A DNA stretch of 64,000 nucleotides, from the NCBI GenBank assembly GCA_964628835.1, contig CAZVME010000007.1:5636-69635 (forward strand). Reading direction: 5' to 3'. The notes under the pieces were generated by a model. It ran no database searches. It was not told where the DNA came from and was given only the letters and a program-made list of their open reading frames with translations. The translations under genes and the position numbers were made by a program. This DNA is from JAAGZL01 sp964628835. Its GTDB lineage: Bacteria; Pseudomonadota; Gammaproteobacteria; Chromatiales; Chromatiaceae. Below are positions 8,945-17,698 of the stretch, piece by piece; the stretch's first letter is position 1; each line of letters begins with the position of its first letter.

Positions 8945-8973
8945 TTGCATAGCAACTCCGGCACGGGTAGAAT
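8945..8973 (+). promoter_or_regulatory. Candidate sigma-70 promoter for the rpsF operon
   Basis: TTGCAT and TAGAAT are separated by 17 bases and followed by a GC-rich discriminator (GCGCTG), a combination common at growth-rate-controlled ribosomal promoters. The -35 match is weak, so this is a tentative call. Confidence 0.35.
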
Positions 8974-9008
8974 GCGCTGTTTTCCGGCATGGAGTAACCT
9001 CTGTGCCA

Positions 9009-9037
9009 CCTCCTTGCTTCACCGCAAATGCGGGAGG
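9009..9037 (+). promoter_or_regulatory. Leader hairpin upstream of rpsF, possible S6:S18 autoregulatory site
   Basis: In the leader, CCTC (9009-9012) pairs with GAGG (9034-9037), enclosing CCGC-AAAT-GCGG, with an unpaired stretch on the 5' side. rpsF leaders in many bacteria carry a hairpin with a bulged CCG recognised by the S6:S18 pair. Position and the CCG fit that idea, but the full consensus was not checked. Confidence 0.35.
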
Positions 9038-9060
9038 CTGATATTCCGAAAGGGGAAATC

Positions 9061-9477
9061 ATGAGACATTACGAGATTATCTTTCTGGTGCATCCTGACC
9101 AGAGTGAGCAGGTCCCAAGCATGATTGAGCGCTACCGTTCAATCATCGAGTCAAAGGAAGGCCAGATTCACCGGCTGGAAGATTGGGGTCGTCGCCAACT
9201 TGCTTATCCCATCCAAAAACTGCCTAAGGCCCACTACGTGCTCATGAATATTGAGTGTAATGGTGAGGCCCTGACTGAGCTGGAAAATGCTTTCCGCTTC
9301 AACGATGCTGTGCTGCGTAATATGACCGTTAAACGCAAGAGCGCCATTACTGAGGCATCTCCACTGGCCAAGCCCCAGGATGAGAGAGAAGAGAGATCTG
9401 CACCTGCTCCCAAGCCAGCGGCAACTAAAGAGCAACCTGCTGAAGAAGCTAAAGAGGCCAAGGCAGAGGCGGAATAA
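9061..9477 (+). CDS. rpsF: 30S ribosomal protein S6
   Basis: A 138-residue S6 protein starting MRHYEIIFLVHPDQSEQV and containing the conserved IHRLEDWGRRQLAYPIQK and HYVLMNIEC segments. It binds 16S rRNA together with S18 in the platform of the small subunit. The ATG at 9061 is used because AAAGGGG precedes it and it matches the family N-terminus; the in-frame extension upstream to 9028 does not. The C-terminal tail of about 35 residues is charged and rich in Lys, Glu and Ala, as is common in proteobacterial S6. It leads the rpsF-rpsR-DUF2232-rplI cluster. Confidence 0.97.
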   Translation: MRHYEIIFLVHPDQSEQVPSMIERYRSIIESKEGQIHRLEDWGRRQLAYPIQKLPKAHYVLMNIECNGEALTELENAFRFNDAVLRNMTVKRKSAITEASPLAKPQDEREERSAPAPKPAATKEQPAEEAKEAKAEAE

Positions 9478-9563
9478 GATCGGTTGCTCCGGTCTGTTTC
9501 ATAGCTCAAATTATTGATGACCGTAGCTAACGGTCGCTACCAGAACATTTGGAGAGATTAAGT

Positions 9564-9791
9564 ATGTCACGTTATTTTCGTCGCAGAAGATATTGCCGTT
9601 TTACCGCTGAGAAGATCACCGATATTGATTATAAGGATCTGAATCTGCTGAAGGCTTATGTCAGTGAAACTGGCAAGATCGTACCTAGCCGCATCACCGG
9701 CACCAAGGCCAAGTATCAGCGTCAGCTGTCCACGGCAATCAAACGGGCACGCTACGTAGCCCTGCTGCCGTACACTGACAAACACGGATAA
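9564..9791 (+). CDS. rpsR: 30S ribosomal protein S18
   Basis: A 75-residue S18 beginning MSRYFRRRRYCRFT, with the conserved DYKDLNLLKAYVSETGKIVPSRITGTKAKYQRQL region split across the protein and the terminal ARYVALLPYTD motif. It forms a heterodimer with S6 on the 30S subunit. The start is set at 9564 by homology and by the GGAGAG site about eight bases upstream. It is 86 bases downstream of rpsF in the same operon. Confidence 0.97.
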   Translation: MSRYFRRRRYCRFTAEKITDIDYKDLNLLKAYVSETGKIVPSRITGTKAKYQRQLSTAIKRARYVALLPYTDKHG

Positions 9792-9847
9792 TTACCTGTA
9801 TCGATGTGAAGGTCATGGCCCTTGTATCAATAGATCGGACTGAATAG

Positions 9848-10771
9848 ATGCGTTTACTAGCATCCTTTGTGATGCAGGGAAGACCACAGGCAGTGATGGC
9901 AATTGGCGTCCTGGCTCTGTTGTCGCTGCTGGCTCCACCATTAAGTGTAATAAGTTCGGCAGTTGTAGCCCTGGTAACATTGAGACGGGGACTACAGGAT
10001 GGTTTGTTTGTCACGCTGTTGGGTACAGCAGCATGCGCGTTGTTGGCGCTGTTGGTACAGATTGACGCTTTCTCGGTAGTTGGTTTTACCCTGTTGCTCT
10101 GGTTGCCGGTGTGGGTTTTGGCCTTGACCTTGAGATCTAACGGTTCACTGGCAGTGACAACCACCGTGGCACTGCTGTTTGGGTTATTGGTAATCGTAAT
10201 CTATTACGTTGAGTTCAGTGACCCGATAGCTGCGTGGCGCAAGCTGCTGGAGCCGCTGTTACAAAGTTTTACTCAGGCTCAGACCCTGGAGGCAGGCCAG
10301 CAGAAATTGTTGCTGGATGTACTGTCACACTGGATGACTGGTCTGATGGCTGCGGGATTTTTCTTGCAGTTGATGATATCGCTGATGTTGGCGCGCTGGT
10401 GGCAGTCATTGTTGTATAACCCGGGTGGGTTTAGCAGCGAATTCCATCAGCTTAGATTGCCGCGGGGGCTTGCTCTATTTGCGATTGCGGTGATTGGATT
10501 ACTGCTGTTGGATGTGGGTATTGGCAGCCCTATGCTGGATTATCTGGCCATGCTGCTGATAACGGCTTACCTGTTACAGGGGTTGGCTCTGGCCCACGGG
10601 CTTCGGGCGCAGTTTAAAGCCAGTTCAGGCTGGCTGTTTGCCATGTATATAATGCTGTTTATTGCCGTGCCGCACATGGTAATTACTCTGGCAGTCGCAG
10701 GGATAGCGGATGCCTGGTTGGATTTGAGGTCGCGTTTTGGGAAGGGAAGAGATTCCGGCGGGGCAAGCTAG
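9848..10771 (+). CDS. DUF2232 membrane protein
   Basis: A 307-residue polytopic membrane protein with roughly eight hydrophobic helices and almost no soluble domain. The position between rpsR and rplI is the usual place of the DUF2232 (YybS-like) protein in gammaproteobacteria. Its biochemical role is not established; the constant association with ribosomal protein genes is the main clue and may reflect co-regulation rather than function. The ATG lies 56 bases after rpsR. The assignment rests on gene order and topology, not on a catalytic motif. Confidence 0.78.
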   Translation: MRLLASFVMQGRPQAVMAIGVLALLSLLAPPLSVISSAVVALVTLRRGLQDGLFVTLLGTAACALLALLVQIDAFSVVGFTLLLWLPVWVLALTLRSNGSLAVTTTVALLFGLLVIVIYYVEFSDPIAAWRKLLEPLLQSFTQAQTLEAGQQKLLLDVLSHWMTGLMAAGFFLQLMISLMLARWWQSLLYNPGGFSSEFHQLRLPRGLALFAIAVIGLLLLDVGIGSPMLDYLAMLLITAYLLQGLALAHGLRAQFKASSGWLFAMYIMLFIAVPHMVITLAVAGIADAWLDLRSRFGKGRDSGGAS

Positions 10772-10819
10772 TGTAGAACACTGCACTGATAATTTTACAC
10801 CTGTTCAGAGGTAACTAAG

Positions 10820-11269
10820 ATGGAAGTCATTCTGTTACAAAAAATTGAAAACCTGGGTGCTCTGGGTGACAAGGTCAACGTCAAATCCGGGTATGGAAGA
10901 AATTACCTGGTGCCCACTGGCCGCGCAGTATCTGCAACCAAGGAAAACCTGGAGGCTTTTGAAGCCCGTCGTACAGAGCTGGAGAAAGAGGCCGCTACAC
11001 TGCTGGTCGCAGCTGAAGAGCGTAAAGCCAAGATTGAAGAGCTCAGCGTCAGCATCAGCCGCAAGGCGGGTGATGAAGGTCGCCTGTTTGGTTCGGTTGG
11101 CACAGCAGATATTGCTGAGGTGGTTGTTGCTGCCGGCGTTGAACTGGTTAAGCGCGAAGTACGTCTGCCCGAAGGTCCATTTCATAACACCGGTGAGTTT
11201 GAGGTGACCATACATCTGCACACAGATGTTGATGCCATACTGAAACTTGCAGTGGTTGCTGAAGATTAG
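10820..11269 (+). CDS. rplI: 50S ribosomal protein L9
   Basis: A 149-residue L9 starting MEVILLQKIENLGALGDKV and followed by GYGRNYLVPTGRAV, the N-terminal rRNA-binding domain. A charged linker helix (about residues 40-75) leads to a C-terminal domain containing DEGRLFGSVGTADI. L9 reaches out from the L1 side of the large subunit. A GAGGTAA site precedes the ATG. It is the last gene of the ribosomal cluster; a terminator follows. Confidence 0.97.
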   Translation: MEVILLQKIENLGALGDKVNVKSGYGRNYLVPTGRAVSATKENLEAFEARRTELEKEAATLLVAAEERKAKIEELSVSISRKAGDEGRLFGSVGTADIAEVVVAAGVELVKREVRLPEGPFHNTGEFEVTIHLHTDVDAILKLAVVAED

Positions 11270-11321
11270 GATGCACTGACAGGAACTCCTTGAACAACCG
11301 GGAGTTTCTTAAGTAGATCGG

Positions 11322-11359
11322 GCCGGACTGGGGTGGTTGCACACTGGTCCGGCTTTTTA
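11322..11359 (+). terminator. Rho-independent terminator after rplI
   Basis: GCCGGAC (11322-11328) and GTCCGGC (11347-11353) form a GC-rich stem that can extend slightly, and a T5 run follows at once. A second weak inverted repeat (AACTCC/GGAGTT, 11284-11306) precedes it. Together they should end transcription of the ribosomal operon. Confidence 0.85.
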
Positions 11360-11582
11360 TTGTCTGGGTTTTGCTTATTTAATACCGAAAAACTGCGAAC
11401 TCGTTTGGGTCTGGCATCTATTTGTGTGCCTCCGATTCGAGTTATGATACTGTGCTAAATAGGTACCATCAGAATAGTGTAGAGACAGAATCAGCCGGTA
11501 GATTTGCCGCTGTTTCCCATAGAAAACTAGAGTTTTCTGGTGATTTCTGAGCCAGTCACCCAACGGAATAACAGAACCAAAG
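11360..11582. other. Upstream region of dnaB
   Basis: The 223 bases between the rplI terminator and dnaB hold no gene. A TATGAT at 11443-11448 could be a -10 element for the dnaB-alr-radA unit, but the matching -35 is poor. Confidence 0.4.
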
Positions 11583-12986
11583 ATGCAAGAACAACCCTTT
11601 CCACCCCCTATGATGCCAGGTGAGGCAGCTGCTGCTGCCCTGCGGGTGCCACCACACTCTATCCAGGGTGAACAATCAGTTCTGGGTGGCCTTATGCTGG
11701 AAAACAGCGCCTGGGATCAGATTGCCGATAAGGTGGTGGATATAGATTTCTATCGGCGAGAGCATCAGCTGATATTTCGCGCAATTCAGGGGTTGGCCGA
11801 CCAGAGCAAGCCCTTTGATGTGATCACCCTGTCGGAGGAGCTAGAGCGGGTCTCTGTTCTGGCGGATGCTGGTGGTCTGGCCTATCTTGGCACTTTGGCC
11901 AAGGACACCCCCAGTGCCGCCAACATTCGGGCCTACGCTGATATTGTGCGTGAATACTCGGTGATGCGGCAGTTGATCAAGGTAGGTACCGAGATTGCCG
12001 ACCGTGGCTTTCAGCCCGAGGGTCGCGACAGCACCGAACTGCTGGACGAGGCGGAATCCAAGGTGTTTGAGATATCCGAGCAGATGTCCCGTGGTGGAGG
12101 TGGGTTTGCATCCATCAAGAATCTGCTCACCAAGGCGGTGGATCGGATTGAGACCCTGTTTCAACAGGATGAGCCCATTACCGGACTCAGCACCGGCTTT
12201 GCTGACTTTGACGAGATGACCTCTGGCTTGCAACCGGCGGATCTGCTCATTGTTGCCGGTCGCCCCTCCATGGGTAAGACCACTTTTGCCATGAATCTGG
12301 CGGAGAATGTGGCCATCAACAGCAAGGTGCCGGTGGCTGTATTCAGTATGGAGATGCCGGGCGACTCTCTGGCCATGCGTATGATGTCCTCCCTGGGGCG
12401 GATCGATCAGCACCGGGTGCGTACCGGTAAGCTGGAAGATGACGAGTGGCCACGACTCACCTCTGCGGTAAGCATCCTGGCCGAGGCGCCATTGTTTATC
12501 GATGATACTGCAGCACTGACTCCCACCGAGATACGGGCCAAGGCGCGACGTCTGAAGCGGGAACATGGGGATCTGGGGCTGATCGTAATAGACTATCTGC
12601 AACTGATGCATGCCCCATCGGCGGGTGAGAACCGGGCTACGGAGATATCCTTTATCTCCCGTTCCCTCAAGGCCCTGGCCAAGGAACTGAATGTACCGGT
12701 AATCGCCCTGTCCCAGCTCAACCGTAATCTGGAGCAGCGCCCCAACAAACGCCCGGTTATGTCTGACCTGAGAGAGTCGGGAAGTATCGAGCAGGATGCT
12801 GATCTGGTGATCTTCATCTATCGTGACGAGGTGTATAACGAGGACAGTGCGGACAAGGGTATTGCCGAGATCATTATCGGCAAGCAGCGTAACGGTCCCA
12901 TTGGCAAGGTCAGGCTCACCTTTCTGGGGCAATACACCAAGTTCGAAAATTTTATTGATAACGTCTATGGTGGTGAGGATTACTGA
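11583..12986 (+). CDS. dnaB: Replicative DNA helicase DnaB
   Basis: A 467-residue hexameric helicase that unwinds DNA ahead of the replication fork. The N-terminal DnaG-interacting domain (PPHSIQGEQSVLGGLMLEN) covers about residues 20-125. The RecA-like motor follows, with Walker A GRPSMGKT at 226-233, IVIDYLQLM as Walker B, and the SQLNRNLEQRPNKRP region with the DLRESGSIEQDAD motif. Length is normal. No intein is present, although this gene often hosts one. Its TGA overlaps the alr ATG, so dnaB, alr and radA probably form one transcript. Confidence 0.97.
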   Translation: MQEQPFPPPMMPGEAAAAALRVPPHSIQGEQSVLGGLMLENSAWDQIADKVVDIDFYRREHQLIFRAIQGLADQSKPFDVITLSEELERVSVLADAGGLAYLGTLAKDTPSAANIRAYADIVREYSVMRQLIKVGTEIADRGFQPEGRDSTELLDEAESKVFEISEQMSRGGGGFASIKNLLTKAVDRIETLFQQDEPITGLSTGFADFDEMTSGLQPADLLIVAGRPSMGKTTFAMNLAENVAINSKVPVAVFSMEMPGDSLAMRMMSSLGRIDQHRVRTGKLEDDEWPRLTSAVSILAEAPLFIDDTAALTPTEIRAKARRLKREHGDLGLIVIDYLQLMHAPSAGENRATEISFISRSLKALAKELNVPVIALSQLNRNLEQRPNKRPVMSDLRESGSIEQDADLVIFIYRDEVYNEDSADKGIAEIIIGKQRNGPIGKVRLTFLGQYTKFENFIDNVYGGEDY

Positions 12987-14068
12987 TGGGTCTTGGTCCA
13001 CAGGCCTTTATCGACCTCTCTGCGCTTGAGCACAATCTGCAACAGGTGCGTCAGGCAGCTCCAAACAGTAACGTGATGATAATGCTCAAGGCCAATGCCT
13101 ACGGTCACGGTATGCTCACGGTCGCCAACTGTCTGAAGGATGCGGATGCCATGGCGGTTGCCAGGGTGGGTGAGGGCATCAAACTGCGTCAGGCCGGGAT
13201 TTCCAACCCCATCGTGATCGTCGAAGGTTTTTTTGACAGTCAGGAGCTGATCCATGCAGCAGAGAATAATCTGCAACTGGTGATCCATGAACCAGGCCAG
13301 ATCAATATCCTGCAACAACAGATCCTTACCCATCCCGTAAAGTGCTGGCTCAAGGTGGATACCGGGATGCACCGTCTTGGTTTCTCTGTTACTGATGCAG
13401 TAGCTGCCTATTATGCTCTATGTGAGTGTGGTTGTGTGGCGGATGGGGTGAGCATCATGACCCATCTCTCGAATGCGGATGAACTAGATGACCCTGAAAC
13501 GGATCATCAAGTCAGATTGATGCAGCCGCTGCTTGAGCAGACTGGTGCTCTGGGTAGTATTGCCAACTCCGGTGCTATCCTGAACTGGCCCGAATCGCAT
13601 CTGGATTGGGTGCGTCCTGGGATCATGCTGTATGGTGCTTCACCCTTTAACGGCAGGATTGGTGAGGATGAAGGTCTGCGCCCGGTTATGACCCTGCAAA
13701 GCAACCTGATTGCCGTCAATAACTACTTGAAAGGGGATGGTGTCGGCTATGGTAAGAGCTGGATCTGTCCAGAGGATATGCCGATAGGGGTGGTGGCCAT
13801 AGGCTATGGTGATGGCTATCCCCGGCATGCCACTCCAGGCACACCCGTGTTGCTGAACGGGGAGTTGGTGCCACTCATTGGCCGGGTCTCGATGGATATG
13901 ATCACTGTAGATCTGCGCTCGCAGCCGGCTGCGGCAACTGGTGATCAGGTTATGCTGTGGGGCCAAGGTCTGCCTGCTGAGGTCATTGCCCAACATGCCG
14001 GCACCATCTCCTATGAGCTGTTTTGTGGGGTTACCAGTCGGGTCGAGTTTGTCCAGGTGCCAACGTGA
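12986..14068 (+). CDS. alr: Alanine racemase
   Basis: A 360-residue PLP enzyme that converts L-alanine to D-alanine for peptidoglycan. The PLP lysine is Lys35 in VMIMLKANAYGHGM. Further along are the HLGFSV-type barrel motif, the RPGIMLYG motif and the C-terminal domain with IGRVSMDMITVDL, which carries substrate-site residues. The start overlaps the dnaB stop (TGATG), a pairing of dnaB and alr that is common in gammaproteobacteria. The stop overlaps the radA GTG start. Confidence 0.96.
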   Translation: MGLGPQAFIDLSALEHNLQQVRQAAPNSNVMIMLKANAYGHGMLTVANCLKDADAMAVARVGEGIKLRQAGISNPIVIVEGFFDSQELIHAAENNLQLVIHEPGQINILQQQILTHPVKCWLKVDTGMHRLGFSVTDAVAAYYALCECGCVADGVSIMTHLSNADELDDPETDHQVRLMQPLLEQTGALGSIANSGAILNWPESHLDWVRPGIMLYGASPFNGRIGEDEGLRPVMTLQSNLIAVNNYLKGDGVGYGKSWICPEDMPIGVVAIGYGDGYPRHATPGTPVLLNGELVPLIGRVSMDMITVDLRSQPAAATGDQVMLWGQGLPAEVIAQHAGTISYELFCGVTSRVEFVQVPT

Positions 14069-15432
14069 GTGTAAAAGAGAAGAGTGCATATTGTTGCAGC
14101 GGCTGTGGAGGCATCTTTCCCAAGTGGTCCGGTCAGTGCCCGGATTGTGGTGACTGGAACAGTCTGAAGGAGACCGCTGCCGTCTCCAAGTCATCCAAGA
14201 ATACCCGCTTTTCCGGCTATGCCGGGGATGTGCCCAGCCCGCAGGTGTTTGCTCTATCTGATATAGAACCGTCACTGAAAAAGGGTGTTTCCACCGGAAT
14301 CAGTGAACTGGACCGGGTGCTGGGAGGCGGGCTGGTCTCAGGCTCTGTGGTACTGATAGGTGGCGATCCTGGGATCGGAAAATCCACTCTGCTGACCCAG
14401 GCCATGGCGCAATTCTCTAGCCAGTTGCCAACTCTGTACATAAGTGGTGAGGAGTCGCCGGAGCAGATTAGCTTGCGCGCCCGCAGGCTCGGTCTGCCAT
14501 GCGATGGCCTCAGGATGTTGTCTGAGACCTGTGTGGAGAGCATCCTGAAACAGGCGGCCATTGAACGTCCCAGCGTGATGGTGATCGACTCTATCCAGAC
14601 CGTGTATACCCAGATGTTGCAGTCGGCCCCGGGTTCGGTGGCCCAGGTGCGGGAGTCTACGGCGCAACTGGTGCGCTTTGCCAAACAGATGGGCACCGCC
14701 ATATTTCTGGTGGGCCACGTCACCAAGGAGGGGACTCTGGCCGGTCCCAGGGTGTTGGAGCACATGGTGGATACGGTGCTCTATTTTGAGGGGGAGCAGG
14801 GCAGCCAGTTCCGTCTTATCCGCACCATTAAGAACCGCTTTGGCGCAGTCAATGAGTTGGGTGTATTTGCCATGACCGATAAGGGTCTGCGTGAAGTGAG
14901 TAACCCATCGGCCATATTTCTGTCGCGACATCAGGAAGAGGTGCCGGGCAGCGCTATCCTGGTAACCCGTGAGGGCAGTCGTCCCCTGATGGTTGAGGTG
15001 CAGTCCCTGGTGGATGAGAGCCATCTGGCCAACCCCAGGCGAGTCACCCTGGGAATGGAGCAGAACCGGCTGAATATGCTGCTTGCTGTGCTGCATCGTC
15101 ACGGCGGGATCGGCATGTTTGATCAGGATGTGTATGTCAACGTGGTGGGTGGGGTGCGCATAACAGAAACTGCAGCCGATCTGCCGGTTTTGATGGCGGT
15201 GTTATCCAGCTATCGGGATCGGCCACTACCCCATGATCTGGCTATGTTTGGTGAGGTGGGCCTGGCGGGGGAAATTCGGCCGGTGCCAAGTGGTCAGGAG
15301 CGTCTGCAGGAGGCGGTGAAACACGGTTTTAAACGGGTGATACTGCCCCGGGCCAACGCACCGAAGCGGGGTATCGACGGGATTGAAGTGCTGGCAGTAG
15401 ATCGGCTGTCAGATGCCCTGGATGCACTATAG
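14065..15432 (+). CDS. radA: DNA repair protein RadA
   Basis: A 455-residue RecA-like branch-migration helicase. It has an N-terminal C4 zinc finger (CCSGCG...CPDCG), Walker A in GGDPGIGKST, the RadA-specific KNRFG motif, and a C-terminal Lon-protease-like domain (VNVVGGVRITETAADLPV) without protease activity in the family. I set the start at the GTG of 14065, which overlaps the alr stop as GTGA and gives the normal length; the frame is open further upstream but that part runs inside alr. RadA helps process recombination intermediates. Confidence 0.95.
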   Translation: MSVKEKSAYCCSGCGGIFPKWSGQCPDCGDWNSLKETAAVSKSSKNTRFSGYAGDVPSPQVFALSDIEPSLKKGVSTGISELDRVLGGGLVSGSVVLIGGDPGIGKSTLLTQAMAQFSSQLPTLYISGEESPEQISLRARRLGLPCDGLRMLSETCVESILKQAAIERPSVMVIDSIQTVYTQMLQSAPGSVAQVRESTAQLVRFAKQMGTAIFLVGHVTKEGTLAGPRVLEHMVDTVLYFEGEQGSQFRLIRTIKNRFGAVNELGVFAMTDKGLREVSNPSAIFLSRHQEEVPGSAILVTREGSRPLMVEVQSLVDESHLANPRRVTLGMEQNRLNMLLAVLHRHGGIGMFDQDVYVNVVGGVRITETAADLPVLMAVLSSYRDRPLPHDLAMFGEVGLAGEIRPVPSGQERLQEAVKHGFKRVILPRANAPKRGIDGIEVLAVDRLSDALDAL

Positions 15433-15435
15433 AGA

Positions 15436-15798
15436 TTAACCCAGTGCTACCAGTTCACGTTCCAGGAGTGCTGAATCACCAGTATTTAGTTCCACCAGAC
15501 GCCGCAGGTTGGTGATGCTGTCGATATCGATATGTTCGCAGTGCAGGCCAATGTGGTTATCTTTGACGTGGACCAGTCTGGTCTGCATATGGATAGTGAA
15601 TATGTCGTCTGCATCCAGCTGGATAGATAGAGAGACCTCGTCATCAATAGATCCAGACCAGTTGTCGGGGTGTTCTATCAGTGCGCCATTCAGGGATACA
15701 TCGATAAGATGTACAGGGATCTGTCCTGAAGGGGCCTCGATACTAGTTGTTGCATCAAACAGGATGCGCTGAAACTTGCGTCTGTTTTCACTGGTCAT
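15436..15798 (-). CDS. PilZ-domain protein
   Basis: A 120-residue single-domain PilZ protein. The c-di-GMP binding signature is complete: RRKFQR near the N-terminus (RxxxR) and DVSLNGA (D/NxSxxG) around residues 33-39. Such proteins bind c-di-GMP and act on motility, polysaccharide or adhesion targets. It lies convergent to radA with only three bases between stops, and close to an FHA-like gene, an atypical PilZ gene and the flagellar regulators, so a role in surface behaviour is plausible. The specific partner is unknown. Confidence 0.87.
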   Translation of the reverse strand: MTSENRRKFQRILFDATTSIEAPSGQIPVHLIDVSLNGALIEHPDNWSGSIDDEVSLSIQLDADDIFTIHMQTRLVHVKDNHIGLHCEHIDIDSITNLRRLVELNTGDSALLERELVALG

Positions 15799-15859
15799 GC
15801 TACCGGATCCTCCACAGTGGATAAGAATCTGTATGTTTCCAGGTTGGTAATTCCCAGAT

Positions 15860-16246
15860 CTAGATCATGTTATCGGCAGCTAGAGCGTTTCCTTTATGAA
15901 ATTTCATCTGGATGCCACCTATTTCTACCAGGGTGCCCTCGGCCAGCAGGATTGCACTGTTGCCAGTGGGCGCGCCATCCACCAGCGGTTGCACCTTCCC
16001 TTCGAGGTGAGATAGGAAATAGCCATCATCGCCACGATTAACCACCACGGCACATGCGGTATTGGATAGGCCCAGTCTGGTCATTGATTGGTTGATGGGT
16101 ATTATGCGGCCGATATGCTCGCCGCTGATCACCTGAAGAAAAACTGACGTCATAGGGTCCAGGCCTCTGATAATCCTATCAAAGGCTGTATCTTCCAGAT
16201 GCTGGTTTGGAGCTATATCTGTGATTATGCTTTCCAATCTGCTCAT
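15860..16246 (-). CDS. FHA-domain-like small protein
   Basis: A 128-residue protein whose C-terminal 90 residues look like a forkhead-associated fold: an SGEHIGRIIPI first strand, the TRLGLSNTACAVVVNR region replacing the classic GR..SH core, and a late stretch (DGAPTGNSAILLAEGTLVEIGGIQMKF) matching the conserved NG..L..GD..... pattern of FHA ends. An N-terminal 30-residue helix precedes it. FHA domains bind phosphothreonine, but the usual Arg/Ser/His set is only partly visible, so phosphopeptide binding is uncertain. It is upstream of the PilZ gene on the same strand and may be co-transcribed with it. Confidence 0.65.
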   Translation of the reverse strand: MSRLESIITDIAPNQHLEDTAFDRIIRGLDPMTSVFLQVISGEHIGRIIPINQSMTRLGLSNTACAVVVNRGDDGYFLSHLEGKVQPLVDGAPTGNSAILLAEGTLVEIGGIQMKFHKGNALAADNMI

Positions 16247-16343
16247 TATACAACCCGGCTGAGTGGGAATCTGCTTCTTAATTTTGCTGTAACGGCTGGA
16301 AGTATATATTGTTATGCAGCAAAATCAACACGTTCCATGGGTA

Positions 16344-17618
16344 TCAGGGTTGTTGAGGTTTACGTAGATCGGGCCAGATCTTCACCATTTTCACTGCATT
16401 TTCGTGGGTCTGGAGTATCTCTATTGGATAGCCATTGAGAAGCAGGGATGTGCCGGGCTGGGGGATGGTCTCCATATACTCTATTATCAATCCATTTATG
16501 GTCCTTGGCCCATCCTCTGGCAGATCCCATTTGAATGCTTTTACCAATTCTCGAACCCCAGCATTGCCCGCAACAAGAAAACTGCCATCTTCCTGAGGCT
16601 GAACGTCTGGAATGCTGTCTGATGGGTCGGTGGTGAACTCGCCAACAATCTCCTCCAGCACATCTGCCAGGGTAACCAGCCCTAACAGGTCACCATACTC
16701 ATCCACCACCAGGCCAAAGCCTTTTTTCTCCTGTTGGAAGTTCAACAGCTGCCGGTTTAATGGGGTGCCTTCAGGTATGAAATATGGCTCTTCTGCCATC
16801 TCCCTGATCTTCTGTTTGGTGAATTCGCCCTGGGCCATGGCTATCATGGTGCTGCGGATATGTATCACCCCAACCAGGTTATCTATACCGTCATCGAACA
16901 CCACAATCCTGGTATAGAAACCGGTTTTCAACTGGTTGCTTATCTCCTCAACAGTGTCTTGTAGATCAATGCCGTCCACCTCATTGCGCGGGATCATGAT
17001 CTCCTCAACTGTGGCATTTTCCAGATCCAGGATACTGAGTAACATGTTCTGGTGCCGCTTGGGTACCATGGCCCCGGCTTCAGCCACCACCGTGCGCAGC
17101 TCGTCCTGACTCAGGGTCTGCCCACGGCTGCTCTCTGGAGTAACACCAAACATCCGTAACAGACCGTTGGCGATCCAGTTGACCACCCAGATAATGGGGT
17201 AGAGCAGACGTAACAGCGGCGTGTAAATAAAGGCAGCCGGGAAGGCGAGGCGCTCCGGGTGCAGGGCGGCTAAAGTTTTTGGGGTGACCTCGGCAAAGAT
17301 AAGTATTACCAGGGTCAAGATAAATGCGGCAGCGGCTATGGCGCTTTCACCGCCGATCCTTATGGCGATAATGGTAACGAGAGATGAAGCCAGAATATTC
17401 ACAAAGTTGTTGCCCAGCAGGATAAGGCCAATGAGACGATCCGGTCGTTTGAGAATATTATGGGCGCAGGTTGCTCCTGGGTGACCGCTGTTTTTCATGT
17501 GACGCAGGCGATAACGGTTGATAGTCATCAACGCAGTTTCAGAGCCGGAGAAAAATGCTGATAATAGGATCAGGAGCAGCAGGGTGCCAAATAGCATGGC
17601 CAGAGGGATATCGTTCAA
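16344..17618 (-). CDS. CNNM/CorB-type transporter (DUF21-CBS-CorC)
   Basis: A 424-residue membrane protein. The N-terminal DUF21 domain (about 1-190) has four hydrophobic segments with the family motif SAFFSGSETALM near the start. Two CBS domains follow (about 200-330: IMIPRNEVDGI and GLVVDEYGDLLGLVT), then a C-terminal CorC/HlyC domain. Related CorB/YfjD proteins are linked to magnesium or cobalt export and to resistance; the exact ion here is not shown. The start is a TTG at 17618, matching the usual MNDIPL N-terminus of this family; an ATG seven codons in (17597) is the alternative. Confidence 0.88.
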   Translation of the reverse strand: MNDIPLAMLFGTLLLLILLSAFFSGSETALMTINRYRLRHMKNSGHPGATCAHNILKRPDRLIGLILLGNNFVNILASSLVTIIAIRIGGESAIAAAAFILTLVILIFAEVTPKTLAALHPERLAFPAAFIYTPLLRLLYPIIWVVNWIANGLLRMFGVTPESSRGQTLSQDELRTVVAEAGAMVPKRHQNMLLSILDLENATVEEIMIPRNEVDGIDLQDTVEEISNQLKTGFYTRIVVFDDGIDNLVGVIHIRSTMIAMAQGEFTKQKIREMAEEPYFIPEGTPLNRQLLNFQQEKKGFGLVVDEYGDLLGLVTLADVLEEIVGEFTTDPSDSIPDVQPQEDGSFLVAGNAGVRELVKAFKWDLPEDGPRTINGLIIEYMETIPQPGTSLLLNGYPIEILQTHENAVKMVKIWPDLRKPQQP

Positions 17619-17698
17619 GTTGAGAACACCTATAATGGCTGAGGTACCTTCTTTCTATGATGCTGCTGCTATTCTGTCAAGTACACACTGGAGAACGG

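Noticed and set aside
11841..13001. 386-codon antisense frame in dnaB
   Set aside because: Mirror of a conserved helicase gene with no independent support.
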